NCBI GenBank assembly: GCA_963693085.1
Contig: OY856413.1
Location: 538,426,879 to 538,490,878 of the forward strand
Length of the DNA stretch: 64,000 bases
Direction of reading: 5' to 3'
Origin: Alisma plantago-aquatica
Lineage: Eukaryota; Streptophyta; Magnoliopsida; Alismatales; Alismataceae
Every line of letters starts with the position of its first letter. Position 1 is the stretch's first letter. The position numbers and the translations under genes are program-made. Below are positions 34,213 through 46,030 of the stretch, piece after piece. The notes beneath the pieces were generated by a model. That model was given only the letters and a program-made list of their open reading frames with translations, was not told the DNA's origin and ran no database searches.

Positions 34213-35297
34213 ATAGCCTCTTCTTGTGCATGGATCTCATCCAACTCCTCCTCTGCTAGCCTGAGGGTATTTTCATTGAAAGGCGAGGGATTCTCGTCGT
34301 GGGCAATCTGGGCGGTGTGGATCACGTCTTCAAGATCGAGAATCTTCTGCTTCGTGTTGCCGAACACTTCTCTGCTCCAAGTTTTAAGATGACAATGCAG
34401 GTTCTTGGCTTTAGCGAAGAACATGAAAGATGGGTCCCCGTGGGAGTCCGTGGCCCAAGCTGTCTGAATCTGATCGATGCAGTCGGGGTGGAGCAGCCAT
34501 GCGCTATTGAAGGAGAAAGGAAGGTTGCCCTTATGTCTTCTAGGAGAACTGGAAGATACAGTGAGTACCGGGTAGTGATCAGAGACACGAAATCTCGTCA
34601 GGTGCTTAGTCGAATTCGAGGGGAAAAAGGTTGTCCAGGAGAAGTTTATCAGCACTCTATCCAGCCATTCCCAGGTAGTGGGAGACCGCCTTTTCTTGTT
34701 TACCCACATGAAGCGACTGCCATCATAGGGTATTTCTCTAAGCTGCGCATCGATGATAAAGTTGTTGAAATCAGTCATTGATTGGAATTCCGGCGGGTCA
34801 CCGCCTCTCTTTTCCTCAGCATTGCGGATGGCATTGAAGTCGCCTACGATATGCCACGGGTTGTCTCCCACAATGTCGGACAGATCCAACAGGTCATTCC
34901 ATAGATCCCTCCTGTTCATGGTCTGACAGTTGGCATAGATAGCCGTAATATAGGAATCATTGCCGGTCGACAAGGACACCCAGATCGTAATGTGTTGCAT
35001 GTGCCTCCTGACGATGATTAGATGCAGGGCATCATCAGTGTAAAGCTAGATCTTGCCACGATCACTTTCGTTCTCCACAGACCAGTCTAGTCTGATGATG
35101 TCTAGAAGCTCAGTTGCCCGCTGGGCGTGGAGAAAGGGTTCGAAGAGAGCAACGATGGAGGGTTTGTGTTTGTCGCAGATTCTAGCGAGGACTCTACGCG
35201 TTGGGTTGTTGGCGGCACCTCGTATATTCCAGAAAAGTTGATCTATGTGAGACATGATCACATAAGTAGGCCTCAGCCGCGACCGACCAGCGAGCAC
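34146..35297 (-). pseudogene. LINE ORF2 AP-type endonuclease, broken
   Basis: The frame opens at 35297 or, more likely, at the ATG in MSHIDQLFWNIRG (about 35255), the usual L1 endonuclease start, with the first metal-binding Asn (FWNIRG). ALFEPFL stands where the second Glu of the family lies. A TAG at 35045 falls in GKI-stop-LYTDD, where plant LINEs have Trp. Then come ITAIYANC, WHIVGDFNAIRNAEEKRGG, FMWVNKKRR, WLDRVLI and RVSDHYPVL, the SDH catalytic motif. The enzyme nicks target DNA. Near 34200 the frame shifts into RT. Confidence 0.9.
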
Positions 35298-36918
35298 TCA
35301 AAGGCTGTGTCTTCTTCTTCTTCCTCTCGAGTTTCTCCGGCTGTCTATGGAGTCAATGTCTGAGAAAACCCCTTCCTCATCACTTGTTGTCCTCGATCTG
35401 GGAGTTCTGGATGCATTGGGTCTGTCCACTCTCGAACAAAACTCCTGTTCATGGTCTAGCTGCGAAGCTCGATCGGTGTTCGATCTGTGCCTATTGCGCC
35501 TCCGGCAGGGGATGTCAGGTTCCATGTCAATGAAGTCACTCAGCCTCCTGTGAGGAAGGACAGTTCGCGTGCCTTCATCGTCAATCATGAATCGCCTAGT
35601 GGTAGCCGTCTCAGATGTGATGAATTATGTTTCCGCACTTCTTTGAGGTTGGGATGAGACCTGATCATCTCTTTGGTTTGAAGGGATCTGATCATCTCTT
35701 GGGTTTGAAGGGGCTGCATCGGTAGCTTCGTGGTGCGACTCTTGATGCATCGGAGTGTCGTGATTCATCTCAGAAGGTTGGGAGGCATCCAACTCATCTT
35801 CGTTCGGCGGTGCATCCAACTCATCTTCGTTCGGCAGAACTCGTAAGGCTTCTGTTGGGAAGCCGAGGTCAACTCCGATCTCAGTAAGGTGAAAGGAATT
35901 GCTACCAATCTGTCCTTTGGCCACGATGTCGAGTCTGGCATCCGTTCTGTAGATATGATTTGTGATCAAGATGAATTGAGGGATGTCTTCGTTGAAGGCT
36001 TCAACAAGAATCAACATGCCGGATACGTCGTCCATGGTTCTTTGCCAGTTGGAAATCCAGATGAGGTCGCCGAAGACACTGACGATCTCTCTCACTTATT
36101 CAATGTTTCTACAAAACACAGAACATTTTTGAGCCAAAACCAGACCGCCTCTTTTCTTTGATGCATTCTGCCTTCCTGCAGAGAGTGTAACGAGAGGATG
36201 TTTGATCCCATTTGGAGCGACTTCAGGTGGAGGTTTTTCCAGGCCTCTGTAGATGATTGGAAAAATACCACTTCCCGCTTCTCTTCATATCTGAAGATCT
36301 GGAAGGCTTCCGGCCATCTCTTGTGAAGGAAGGGAGATAACTCCGACCATCTGAGGGTGTCAGATGTCCATGAGACACCAACCGCGAATTCGATTGATCT
36401 CATGTAGTCGTATCTAATGGGACAGTCGGGGTTGAGACTAACCGCCATCCTCTTCGGGATGTGGCTTGGGCCTCCCCTAGCCGGAGTACCTCTTGGCAAA
36501 GGGGGAAGGATTGTCTGGAGTGGATGTCAGGGGGCGTCAATCTTGCTACATTACTTGTGCATCTTCTCGCTAGGTGCCCTGGCATCCTGCACTTGTAACA
36601 GACCTTCATGTTGGGGCAGCGTGACTGCCAGTGCCCTTGCCGCAGGAATCTATAGCATGTATCTAAGGGGATGTTGTAGGGGTTCTTGTTCCTCGTCATC
36701 TGCGGTTGGGCATCGGCCAACTGCCTGCTCATATTCGACATGGTCCCGCCTTCGGTGCCACTCTCTATGCCACGATCCGACAAAGCGGGAAGACTGATGT
36801 TATCCCAGAGGAACTGGATGTCCTGGACTATCGATTCCGCTGGGATCGACGTTTCGGCGAACAGGCACCTTCTCTCAGAGACCGCACGTCTGACGTTGGG
36901 TTGAGGGCAGACAGCCAT
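35298..36918 (-). pseudogene. LINE ORF1, zinc-knuckle nucleic-acid-binding protein, broken
   Basis: It starts MAVCPQPNVRRAVSERRCLF at 36918. Two adjacent zinc knuckles, CYRFLRQGHWQSRC and CYKCRMPGHLARRC, lie at about residues 106-140. Past a frame change near 36430 a DUF4283-like region follows (LHKRWPEAFQIFRYEEKREVVFF, AVWFWLKNVLCFVE, IWISNWQRTMDDVSGMLILVE). Then come a short tandem repeat (PNEDELDA twice), acidic and Arg/Ser-rich tails and RRRRHSL. Stops lie near 36092, 35625 and 35298. The knuckles before the DUF4283-like part are an order seen in some plant LINEs. ORF1 binds element RNA. Confidence 0.8.
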
Positions 36919-37100
36919 AAGTTTCCATACAACGATCGATCAGGAGGTCTTCGACTCGATCGGAAGGAGCAGGCATCCCCGGGTGGCGAGATGCTGGAAA
37001 GCAGCCGCTGGCGGCGCCGCTGTCACGTGACTTTTTGGCTCCTAGGGTCACGCCCATGCCATCTCAATTACTCAATTCAAGAGGAGTCTATTGTTAGGCC

Positions 37101-37115
37101 AACCAATCCCAACAT
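37101..37115. other. LINE target-site duplication, right copy
   Basis: AACCAATCCCAACAT is identical to 30863-30877 and marks the 5' end of the LINE. Confidence 0.92.
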
Positions 37116-38499
37116 ATATATAGTACATATTATATACATGCTACAACCACAACAAAAACATGCAATAATCAAAGAGAGATGGTTATGGCCATTCTAATGT
37201 AATTCCTTGGAGCCACAAGGAATTACCACAATCTAGGGTCTACATCACAAGAAGAAACCTATTGTTGATGAAGATGTGTGCTAGCCAATCTGGGTCGATC
37301 AGTACAACCCTTGAACCGCTCATCTCGCCTCCTGGCCGATCGGTTGGTCTTCACACTAGTCAACTGGCCATCGGTTCTACCATCTTTTGGATCCTTGAGT
37401 CGATCGGTTGGGTTTGCCAATCAATTGGGTCGACTCGTCCTCCTTGTTCTTTCTCGATCCTCTAGCCATTTGGATTTTGTTCGAGATGGTCGGTTGTCCT
37501 GGCGTGGAGCGTCTTCTTCTTCGTCATAACAAAAAAAACTATCCTAATGCTATTACATATTACATGATGTAAGAGAAACCTCAAGTTACATTTAAGGGGA
37601 GCAGGGGTAGGAGAGAATAATACTTTTACATTGAGAAGATAGGGGAAGATCGATACACATACCGAGATATAAACACACAACCACCATGCATAGATAAAGG
37701 GCATTGACCATAACCACGCTGCACATCCACCATCAAAACGCGCTTTTAGAGTGACACATGTAATTTGCATATATATATATTCGTTTGGGTTCTTATGTGG
37801 TGATTAGTTGGACATGCACATCAATCACTTTAAATATATGCATCACATGCAATAAATAAACATTATATAAACAAAAAATTGATCATATCGATTATCCCAA
37901 AAGATAATTAATTGGCATCACTCTAACACCACTATAGGGAAATACAACATCATAATGGCCAGCAGAAACAAAAAATGTATTGACAAATTTCCCATTAACC
38001 AGTGGATCACATCAATAATATGCAATGGGAAGGATGGTTTAATGAAGATACATCTGGTCCTAGAAAAATCCCAACGAAAATCCTCATCAATGTGGTTGTG
38101 TACTCTTGGACGGTGTCTGTGCCACTCTTGGTCTTCACCACAGACAACAAGCTCAGATAGCATTTGCAGTAGCTCCTCCATAGACTGCAGACTAATGGTG
38201 CCCTCCTAGCGATAGGAAAAGGCCACATCACCTCTAAAGAAGTCCACATGGACAAACTAGAACTCCTTTCATCCTACTAGAATGGACAGGAAAGATTTGT
38301 CCCTCCCATTGGTGTAACCAACCTGCTCTCCCACAAAAATGATCCTCATTTGTTCTCTCCCTTGCTATCCCTCCCTAGTCGGGTAGGACTTGCTTGGGCT
38401 CTCTTGGTTACCACAACTAGAGAGGAAAAATATTGTCATAGAAATTGATGCTCAATTGTTTGTGTTGTTCCCTGGGAAGCCCCCATTACTCCTCTATTT
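37116..38499 (-). other. Copia leader, part 2, no coding seen
   Basis: This continues the Copia leader after the LINE. It contains CGATCGGTTGG-type repeats at 37280-37440. No open frame has a recognisable motif. The length (1.4 kb) is long for a Copia leader, so another small insertion may be hidden here. Confidence 0.35.
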
Positions 38500-39626
38500 T
38501 TAGGAGGGGTTTGGGCCAGGGTTCCCAGTCTGTGTGGGAGTGGAAAGGACCGAAAGATCATGAATTTGCACAACTTGAAAAACTCGAAGTGGTCGTCTCA
38601 CAATTGAGATGGTTTTTTCACATGCGAGATGGTCATTTCACTAAGCAAGATGGTCATTTTTCCATGTTTCCCAATCACATATGAATTAGAAATTTGAATG
38701 CAATTAATGCTCAACATGACATAAGCACTAATCCTTGATGCAATTGAATTTCTCCATAAACTGATTGTATCACTCTAAGTGAGCCAGTCATCTCACGACT
38801 ATGAAACAATCATCTTCCTCTCACTAGATGGTCATATCAAGACCACAAAACGGTCATTTTTCTAAGCAAAATGGTCATTTTGGCTCCCTAGTTCAGGGAG
38901 AACTCAACCAGTTCAATTCTAATAAACCTGACACTCCAAATGGCTATCTCAACACTTGAGTAGATCATGTAGCAGTCTACTCAACTAATTTTTGTGTGAA
39001 TTGAGTACCTAAACACTTTAGTAATCAATCCAATCATCATCCATGATTAAACTCCTCTTCTACATTAGTTCCCATGTGTGCAGCCCTATAGGTCCCATAT
39101 TACGTAGGCAGTGAATGTAACAACTTATGACACAACAAGCAATGAGCGTTTCCTAGTCAGACATCATTGCTACCCAAGTAAATGGAAAGTTGGAGAACAA
39201 TGTCAACCTACAATCTGTGTATAGTGTTATAGTGTTTGTATAGTTCCTTTGTCACTTATATCCAGATTGAACTCGAGGCCTGGAAAAGTCATCCTCTTCA
39301 ACGTTCAATCTTGTTCCTTGAACCAGAGCAGACTGTCTGAGATATATGTAAGCTCAATAACTCATATCGACTCACATGGGCATGTCCATGCATTTATCAG
39401 ACTCTCTAATCAAGAGGCCTAGGATATCATACTCATGTAGGAGGGACAAATCCCATTTCAATTACTCACAATTAATCTCCATGTGTCACAATCACCCAAT
39501 CATCACCTTTATGGCAACCCATGTTTCAGGAGTGTGTTTGATGATGTCAAAGCATACCGAACAACATGTGATGAGTTTAGTGATTTTAGGTCTCAGAACC
39601 ACAAACACCACCATCACTATAATATA
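38500..39626 (-). repeat. Probable U5/R part of the Copia 5' LTR
   Basis: It has no coding potential. It contains several GATGGTCATTT repeats (38590-38660, 38820-38880). It runs into the confirmed LTR segment 39627-40068 without an obvious border or primer site, so the LTR is probably longer than the 430 bp shared with the truncated 3' copy. The left border is uncertain. Confidence 0.35.
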
Positions 39627-40068
39627 TGATTCTAAATGACCTAGTTAAGGTTCCCATGTATCACTCCTATGGTGGGTATGCCCGAAACATTGTTCTCTAA
39701 CATGTATCTGTGTGCCTGGTTTGATATATCCATATCATGAATAATGTGATTCTATCATCAAACAACTCACACTCTGATCTTATGTGTTATTTTTTTCTAT
39801 CTACCTTCCACAATAACAACTAATCATGGACTTAATGAGAATGTATATACTCTTAGCATCTGTATGATCTCATTCTTCCAAGTCAAATACCTGAAGACAT
39901 ACATCATTGAGTAATATCATTCTCTAGACATTTATTATGTTATTTCATTATCTCATAACTAAACAAATAGAATAAATTGGAAGCTTGCCTTTATTATTAA
40001 TCAAATCATTTACATTTTGTGCCATTACAATCATCATATGATTGGCTCTCTGGGCATATACACCAACA
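39627..40068 (-). repeat. Copia 5' LTR, U3 part
   Basis: On the minus strand it starts TGTTGGTGTATATGCCC at 40068. It matches 2455-2886 along its length as a direct repeat and ends the interrupted Copia element on the right. Confidence 0.75.
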
Positions 40069-40510
40069 TGAGATTCTCACTGGGTTAAAAGTCAAAGATT
40101 CTACCACCAAAACTTGCATAAAGTTTGACGTTTCCAAATATTATGATTTTGTTTAATGGGATGCCTTGTGGAACATAAAGAGCTCAGTGGAATTTTGTGA
40201 TAGATGAATTGGTCTTACATAACAATGCACACAGACCACCTCCTTCACAATGTTGCTTAATGGGTTTCCCTAAGGGCATGTTCATTTATTTAAATGGCAC
40301 GAGACAAGGTGATCCCCTATCACTTCTTCTCTTCACCCTTGTCATGGAGATCCTCACTTGCTGTCACAATTGTTGTGGATAACAACAAGATCAAAACTTT
40401 TGGCATGAAGGGCACAAAATTCACATCCCATCTGACTTTGATGAAGATGTCCTCCTCTCCTCACTTGGAACATGAAAAGAATTATAGAGTTCAAGAAATT
40501 TTTTAGTCAT
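40069..40510 (+). pseudogene. LINE reverse transcriptase fragment
   Basis: A frame near 40126-40180 reads IKFDVSKYYDFV-stop-WDALW. The 40197-40382 frame carries FLNGTRQGDP-like YLNGTRQGDPLSLLLFTLVMEIL, the RT motifs around the plus-strand primer grip of plant LINEs. The piece starts at the Copia LTR and has no endonuclease or polymerase box, so it is a fragment that the Copia may have cut. Confidence 0.75.
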
Positions 40511-41472
40511 TTTTGTAATCTTAAGAGATTCATATGAATAATGGAAAATCGAAGGCCCTCTTCTCTAATTCTTGTGATAATAGGAGGTAGACTAAGGAAC
40601 ATTATATGGGTGCAATATGCGATATTACAAATATGACTTCTCCTGTTGGTTTTCTTTTTCAAGGAAAATTGACGACATAACATATCTTGTCGGTTCCTTA
40701 AAGAAATTGATAGACCAAGTGAGAAAACATGAGTTGTGCAATATTTATCTCATCGGCTATTTAAAATAGAAACTGATGAGAAATATTGCCCATGAAAATA
40801 TAATTTCACGTAAATTTTGGGAGGCATTTCATTTATCTCCAAAAACCCTATTTTTTGGACTTCTCGTACTGTAACAAAGAAGATAAAAACCATAACCCTT
40901 AGTGTCCATTTCATTGGTTTTGCCTACAACAACCGATGCGAAATGAGTACACACCAAACGTAATGTGACCCCCCCAAATTGGATTGTCTCATCTGTTGTC
41001 ATGTCCTAAACCATACGTAGGTGTCGCTAGGATGCATAGTTCATCATCAATTTTTTCATAGCTAATCGACGAAATGGATTTACATAGACGCAAGTTTTTT
41101 TGACAATGTTTTCATTTTAACTGATGGTATTTATGTCATCAATGTTTTACAATAATTGACAAGTTATGTTTTACTTAAATACCATGAGATATCCCTCTTT
41201 CCCCTCCTCGTATTTCTCTAGACCATATCCTCCAGTGATTTTCTTCTCCTCCGCTCATCACCACAACTCCTCCTCCAGTCAACTCCTCACCATCGGTTGC
41301 CACAGCTGCTCAGTGCCAACCACAATCATCCTATGACACTTTCTTCGCTAGACAGTTAAGCTTCCTCTACTAGTCACATCCTCCTGTACCAACACCTACT
41401 CTATACATCCTCCTCTACTTCCTCCAGTCACAAGTACTTCCTCTCCTGCTTCTTCCTCTCTTCCTTGCTCCT

Positions 41473-41635
41473 ATCTCCTCCTTTAGTTATTTCCATCTCC
41501 CTTTCCCCTCTCCTCGTTCCCCTACCCTACAATTTCTTCTCAATATTGAGAAGAAATCATGTAGGGAAGGGGAAGGAGGAGTGAGGAGAAAGGAGGAGAG
41601 GGGGAATGGAGATGGAGATAACTAAAGGAGGAGAT
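41473..41635. repeat. Long inverted repeat (hairpin) in CACTA leader
   Basis: The arms are about 75 bases, CT-rich on the left and GA-rich on the right, centred at about 41544 in CTCAATATTGAG. They are near-perfect complements. A transcript would fold into a long hairpin. Confidence 0.85.
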
Positions 41636-42009
41636 TGTGATTAATTATATGGAGAAATATTTTCTATGATTATAATTGTAGTGAATTGTAATGAGATTGA
41701 GAACAAATTGTATGAACTATGTGAAAATTATGATGAATTAACGGAGATTGTGATGAATTATTAAATGCATGTTATTGATTATTTGGCTTTGTTAGTATTA
41801 TTACATACTTGCTATTGTGTATTTAACTTTGTTAGAACTCTAAGTTGTGTTGATGTATTAATTTAGAATGAAAATTATTTCTAAATACTAATATATAAAT
41901 GCTAATCTATGAACTCTGATCCAGTATAAACCCTAGATTGTAAACCCTAATTTCTGAACCATCTTGTTGGCTTAGAAACCTGTCCAAAATTTAATCATTA
42001 CGAGTACAC

Positions 42010-42270
42010 CTTGGATAGTCCCTGATTTGGGACTGTTGTTGAGAACTTCATCTCACTTAGGATGTAAGTGTATAATGTGGGCTTGATTTCAATAAATTTT
42101 GATAGTATTTTCCCTTTTGTACTCTGGGTACATATGTAGGTGGGTATTCGCCCATCTATATCAGTGTACTTGGAGAACTATGGGGAAATGTTGTCAAAAT
42201 TTATTGAAATCGATCATGCATTATACACTTACTAGTGAGATGAAGTGCTCAAGAATGGGATAGGTGGCAC
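42010..42270. repeat. Second inverted repeat in CACTA leader
   Basis: GAACTTCATCTCACTTAGGA (about 42040) and the related complement near 42235-42255 form the outer stem. The segments around TTGATAGTATTTTCCC and GGGGAAATGTTGTCAA form the inner stem. The counterpart in the other CACTA copy is 58625-58838. Confidence 0.7.
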
Positions 42271-42419
42271 ACTTCATCAATGTGAATTCTAATAAATGAT
42301 TAGGACTCAATTCAAACATATTTTATATAGAAATTAACTTATCAGCTAGCACCTGATGAGCTACTGGTTTCCCATCTAATCATAGAATGGATCAATCATG
42401 AATGTATAGTCCAAATTGC

Positions 42420-44890
42420 TGCACTCCAAAGTTTATTAATGGCCTCGATGAGTTAGTAATATTTGCATAGGAACATAGAAAACAACCTAGAGGTAGGTTC
42501 TATTTCCCCTGTAGGAATTGTAGTAACAAGTTGAAATTTGACATTGTTGACATGATCAAACATCATGTCATGTGCAACGGGATAGTACAAGTCTATACAA
42601 AATGGTACTAACATGGAGATATTTCTAGTATGTGATTATTAGATGTCGATAGTGATAGTTGTGTCAAAGAAGAAATGGCTAACGATGCTGATGATAATGA
42701 ATTATTTCAATAGACATGGTTGATGTGACGCTAGATAGTTGTGGGGTAAATGTTACATATCCACCTCCCTTATTTAGAAACATTGTCCATGATGCTAAGA
42801 AACCATTATACTTAGGTTGTACTAAGTTTATGAAGTTGAGTGTTGTGTTGAGATTGTATGCTCTGAAGGCTAACAACAAACAGAGCAATAAATACTTCAC
42901 TTCTTTGTTGTCTTTGTTAACAAAAATTCTACCTAATGGAAATGAGATTCCAATCTCAACTTAAGATATGAAAAAGATGTTGTGGACCATTGAGAATGGA
43001 GGCTAAGAAGATACATGCATGCCCAAATGACTGTGAGTTGTTTCAAAAGGACTATATTGATACGAAAGAATGGTCAAAATGTGGGGCATCTAGCTACAAA
43101 AGGAAGACATCTGATAAGACCAACACCAAGTCTCCTGACTAGGTGATGTGGTATTTGCCTATAATATCACCATTTTCAATGCTTTTTTGCTAATATCATA
43201 GATGCAAAAAATCTATCTTGGCATGCAAACGTAAAGAAAAATAATGACGGTATGCTATGATTTCCTCTAATTCCCCGCAATGAAAGAAAATTGATTATTG
43301 TATCATGAATTTGGTGAAGAAGCCAGGAATTTATGACTTGGACTTTTTACCAAAGGGATGAATCCATATGGAACGTTAACCAGCCAACATATCACTGGGA
43401 CTATCATGATTGTTATATACAATTTTCCTTAGTGGTTGTGTATGAAGAATAAATATGTCATGTTGTCCTTGATTATATCAGGCCTCAAACAACCTGACAA
43501 TGATATTGATGTTTACCTTGCACCTCTACTTGATGACCTAAAGAAACTATGGGGAGAAGGTGTGATGACTTATGATGATTTTCATAGATACATGTTTAAT
43601 TTACATGCTATGTTGTTTTGTGCTATTAATAACTTTCCCGTTTATGGGAATTTGTCTGGATAAAACATCAAAGGAACCAAGGAATGCCATGTATGTGAGA
43701 AAAATGTTGATTCAATCATTAAAATATGGTGGTATGAATATATATCTTGGTCATAGAAGGCTTCTACTAAAGGTGAACCCTTATCGAAAGTTTCAAAAAG
43801 TATTCAATGCCTCAACTAAGGAACAAAGTGCCCCTAAACCTATTTTAGGGGAGGAGTTTTATGCAAGAGTAAACAATATTGTAAATATTCTTGGTAAGAG
43901 ACCATTTACTACTACGATAGGTGAAAAGTCTTTATTCAAAAAGAGGTCTATATTTTGGGATCTTCCTTATTGGAGTTCATTGAGGGCTATGTTGCTAGGG
44001 AGGTTATGGCCTTTTGTAATGAATTTTTGAGTTGCAACAAAACTCATACTAGTACTGTGAATCATGAGGATTATTGTGGTAAAGGTACTTTGGGAGAATG
44101 ACACATAGGCATCAGCCTTGATCAATGGCAACAAGAACACTTGTATTTTTTAGACAACATTGACCATGTGGGTATTTATATCACTAAACACACCAATGAG
44201 TTCAAGAAAAAAATATCCCTGAGCTAGTTTAGTGTGGCTTGCTAGAGAGCATAATTGGACATTTATTAGGTGGTTTGAAAAGAAAGTATTCAGTCAACTA
44301 TTGCAAACACCAAATAATGTTACAAAACCTATCACATTGTTTGTGTATAAGCCAAAGATGCACGTTACATCTTACAAAGGGTTTGACATAAATGGATTTT
44401 TATACTACACAAAATGTTAAGATGATAAGAGTTTCATCCAAAATAGTGGGGTTACCCTTCAAGCATCTTCATTGTATTTTCTAGCGCCAAGGATAAGAGT
44501 CTAGGTGAAGGAAAGATGCCTTATTATATTGTGATTGAAGACATATGTGAAATTGACTATACAGAGTTTAGAGTTCCATTCTCTAGGGGTAAAATGGTTT
44601 GATAACAACAACGGATTTATAGTTGATGAGCTCAGTTTCAAAACAATGAAATTTGAGTGGACATATGAGAAGGATGAACCATTCATCATGGCATAATAGG
44701 AAAAGTATGTATTCTATATCGAGGATCCTACAAAACAAAATTGCTCGGTCATTTTTCATGGGAAAAGAGAGTTCACTTCAGATCCTATTGATGAAGAAGA
44801 GTGCTACGACAAGTATGATGACTCTAATCCATTCTTTGTTGGCTTACCAATTATAAATGTTAACTCTCACACTAATGACTATACACATGA
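42420..44890 (+). pseudogene. CACTA TNP2-like transposase, broken
   Basis: The Transpos_assoc-like zinc domain opens at 42423 (KFINGLDELV, then GRFYFPCRNCSNKLKF and HVMCNGIVQ). The 42716-42964 piece has LDSCGVNVTYPPPLFRNIVHDAKKPLY. The Transposase_21 part runs 43070-44000 (KCGASSYKRK-like, LDDLKKLWGEGVMTYD, NFPVYGNLSG, HRRLLLKVNPYRKFQKVFN, RSIFWDLPYWSS). The end (44480-44890) is DUF4216-like (GVIEDICEIDY, FKTMKFEW, EECYDKYDDSNPFFVGLP). Stops and frame changes occur throughout. TNP2 cuts and joins element ends. The minus-strand copy at 55.2-58.5 kb is better kept. Confidence 0.8.
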
Positions 44891-45119
44891 AGATCACACA
44901 GAAGGGACATTATTTTAAGATATATACATGCATTAAACATGTCTATTTTTTCATATATGATCTGACTTTTTAATATTTTATATTTGCATTATGTAACTTG
45001 ACTATATTTTCATATGGATCCGACCTTTTCATATGTTATATATTTTTAATTATATAACATATTTATTATTTTGAATGTGAACTAGCTTTTCCAGATGTTT
45101 ACTTTTGATTTTATAGATG

Positions 45120-46030
45120 GCATCTAACCAGGAGAATAGTGATCATGAGCATGAGGATCCTATTAGGCCTCCTAATTAGGGTGATGATGATACTACTAAA
45201 TTACATGTAGGAGAGGAATGACTTTAATAAAAAAAATATCAGCTAGCGGTAAAGGGAAGAAGGGTGTCGTTAAATTTAATGAAGTAGACACACTGATTAC
45301 TAAAGAGTTCATCATCTACTATGTGGCCCTTGTCAAAGAAAAGTACCTCTCCGTATTGAGGATTGGAGACATGTAGATCATGTTAGTAAAGACCTCATCT
45401 GGAAGGAGTTAGAGGTGAGACATATCCATTTATGTTTGTATAGTCTTTTCCTATATTTCTTTTCACATTTCTAAAATTAGTGAATGTTGAACCTTTTTAG
45501 GTCATGTATGAGCCTGATGAAAAGTCTCATCATAAGAATATTATACAAATCATTGAGATAAGACATAGAGATTGGCAGACATTCCTCATAAGAGACTACA
45601 TCTATGGTGAAAAGAATGAAAAGGACCCCACAGTGCAATCACCCAATCTTGCTAAAAAAGAATGGGAGCAGTTTCTTGAACAAAGACAAACAAATGAGTT
45701 CAAGGTATTGAATTTTTACATTCTTATGATTTCTTATGATTGGTTAATAAAATTCTTATTGAATAATTAGGCCATTCATGATGTCCAAATAAGGTGTGAC
45801 AAGAATGTGCACAACCATTTGTTGGGTTTAGGTGGTTATATCAAATGTATCATGTCGAGAGAGTAAGAGTAAGAACAAGGACTGTATCCCTCTCCTCCTT
45901 ATACTATTGAGTTTTCTAGTGCTTCTGGATGGTTGCCTCACTATTTGGAGTGGATAGATGCTAGTAAAAATAATTCCAAAGAAATCCTCGCCCAAGCAAC
46001 CCAGGAGGTGACTACAAAATTGGTAAAGGT
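45120..46030 (+). pseudogene. CACTA second gene (En/Spm, Transposase_24-like), broken
   Basis: It starts ATGGCATCTAACCAGGAG at about 45119. An exon to about 45413 ends in GTGAGA. A second exon (45502-45709) reads MYEPDEKSHHKNIIQIIEIRHRDWQTF and WEQFLEQRQTNEFK, and a third begins at about 45772 (NVHNHLLGLGGYIKC). The pattern follows the plant Ptta/En/Spm family, a TNPA-like DNA-binding partner. Several stops are present. It is parallel to 53.8-55.1 kb minus. Confidence 0.65.

Larger units (their letters stand above)
30878..37100 (-). mobile_element. L1-type LINE, probably full length (6.2 kb)
   Basis: It is bounded by perfect 15-bp duplications, with a short A tail at its 3' (left) end. It has an ORF1 with two zinc knuckles (36918-35298) and an ORF2 with AP-type endonuclease, reverse transcriptase, a zinc-finger C-terminal region and an RNase H-like tail (35297-31042). 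It sits in the leader of the minus-strand Copia and is therefore younger than it. A few stops and two frameshifts make it inactive as read. Confidence 0.92.

Noticed and set aside
39627..40068. Solo LTR
   Set aside because: It is a direct repeat of 2455-2886 in the right order and orientation to be the 5' LTR of the split Copia, so a solo LTR is less likely, though no target duplication could be matched.
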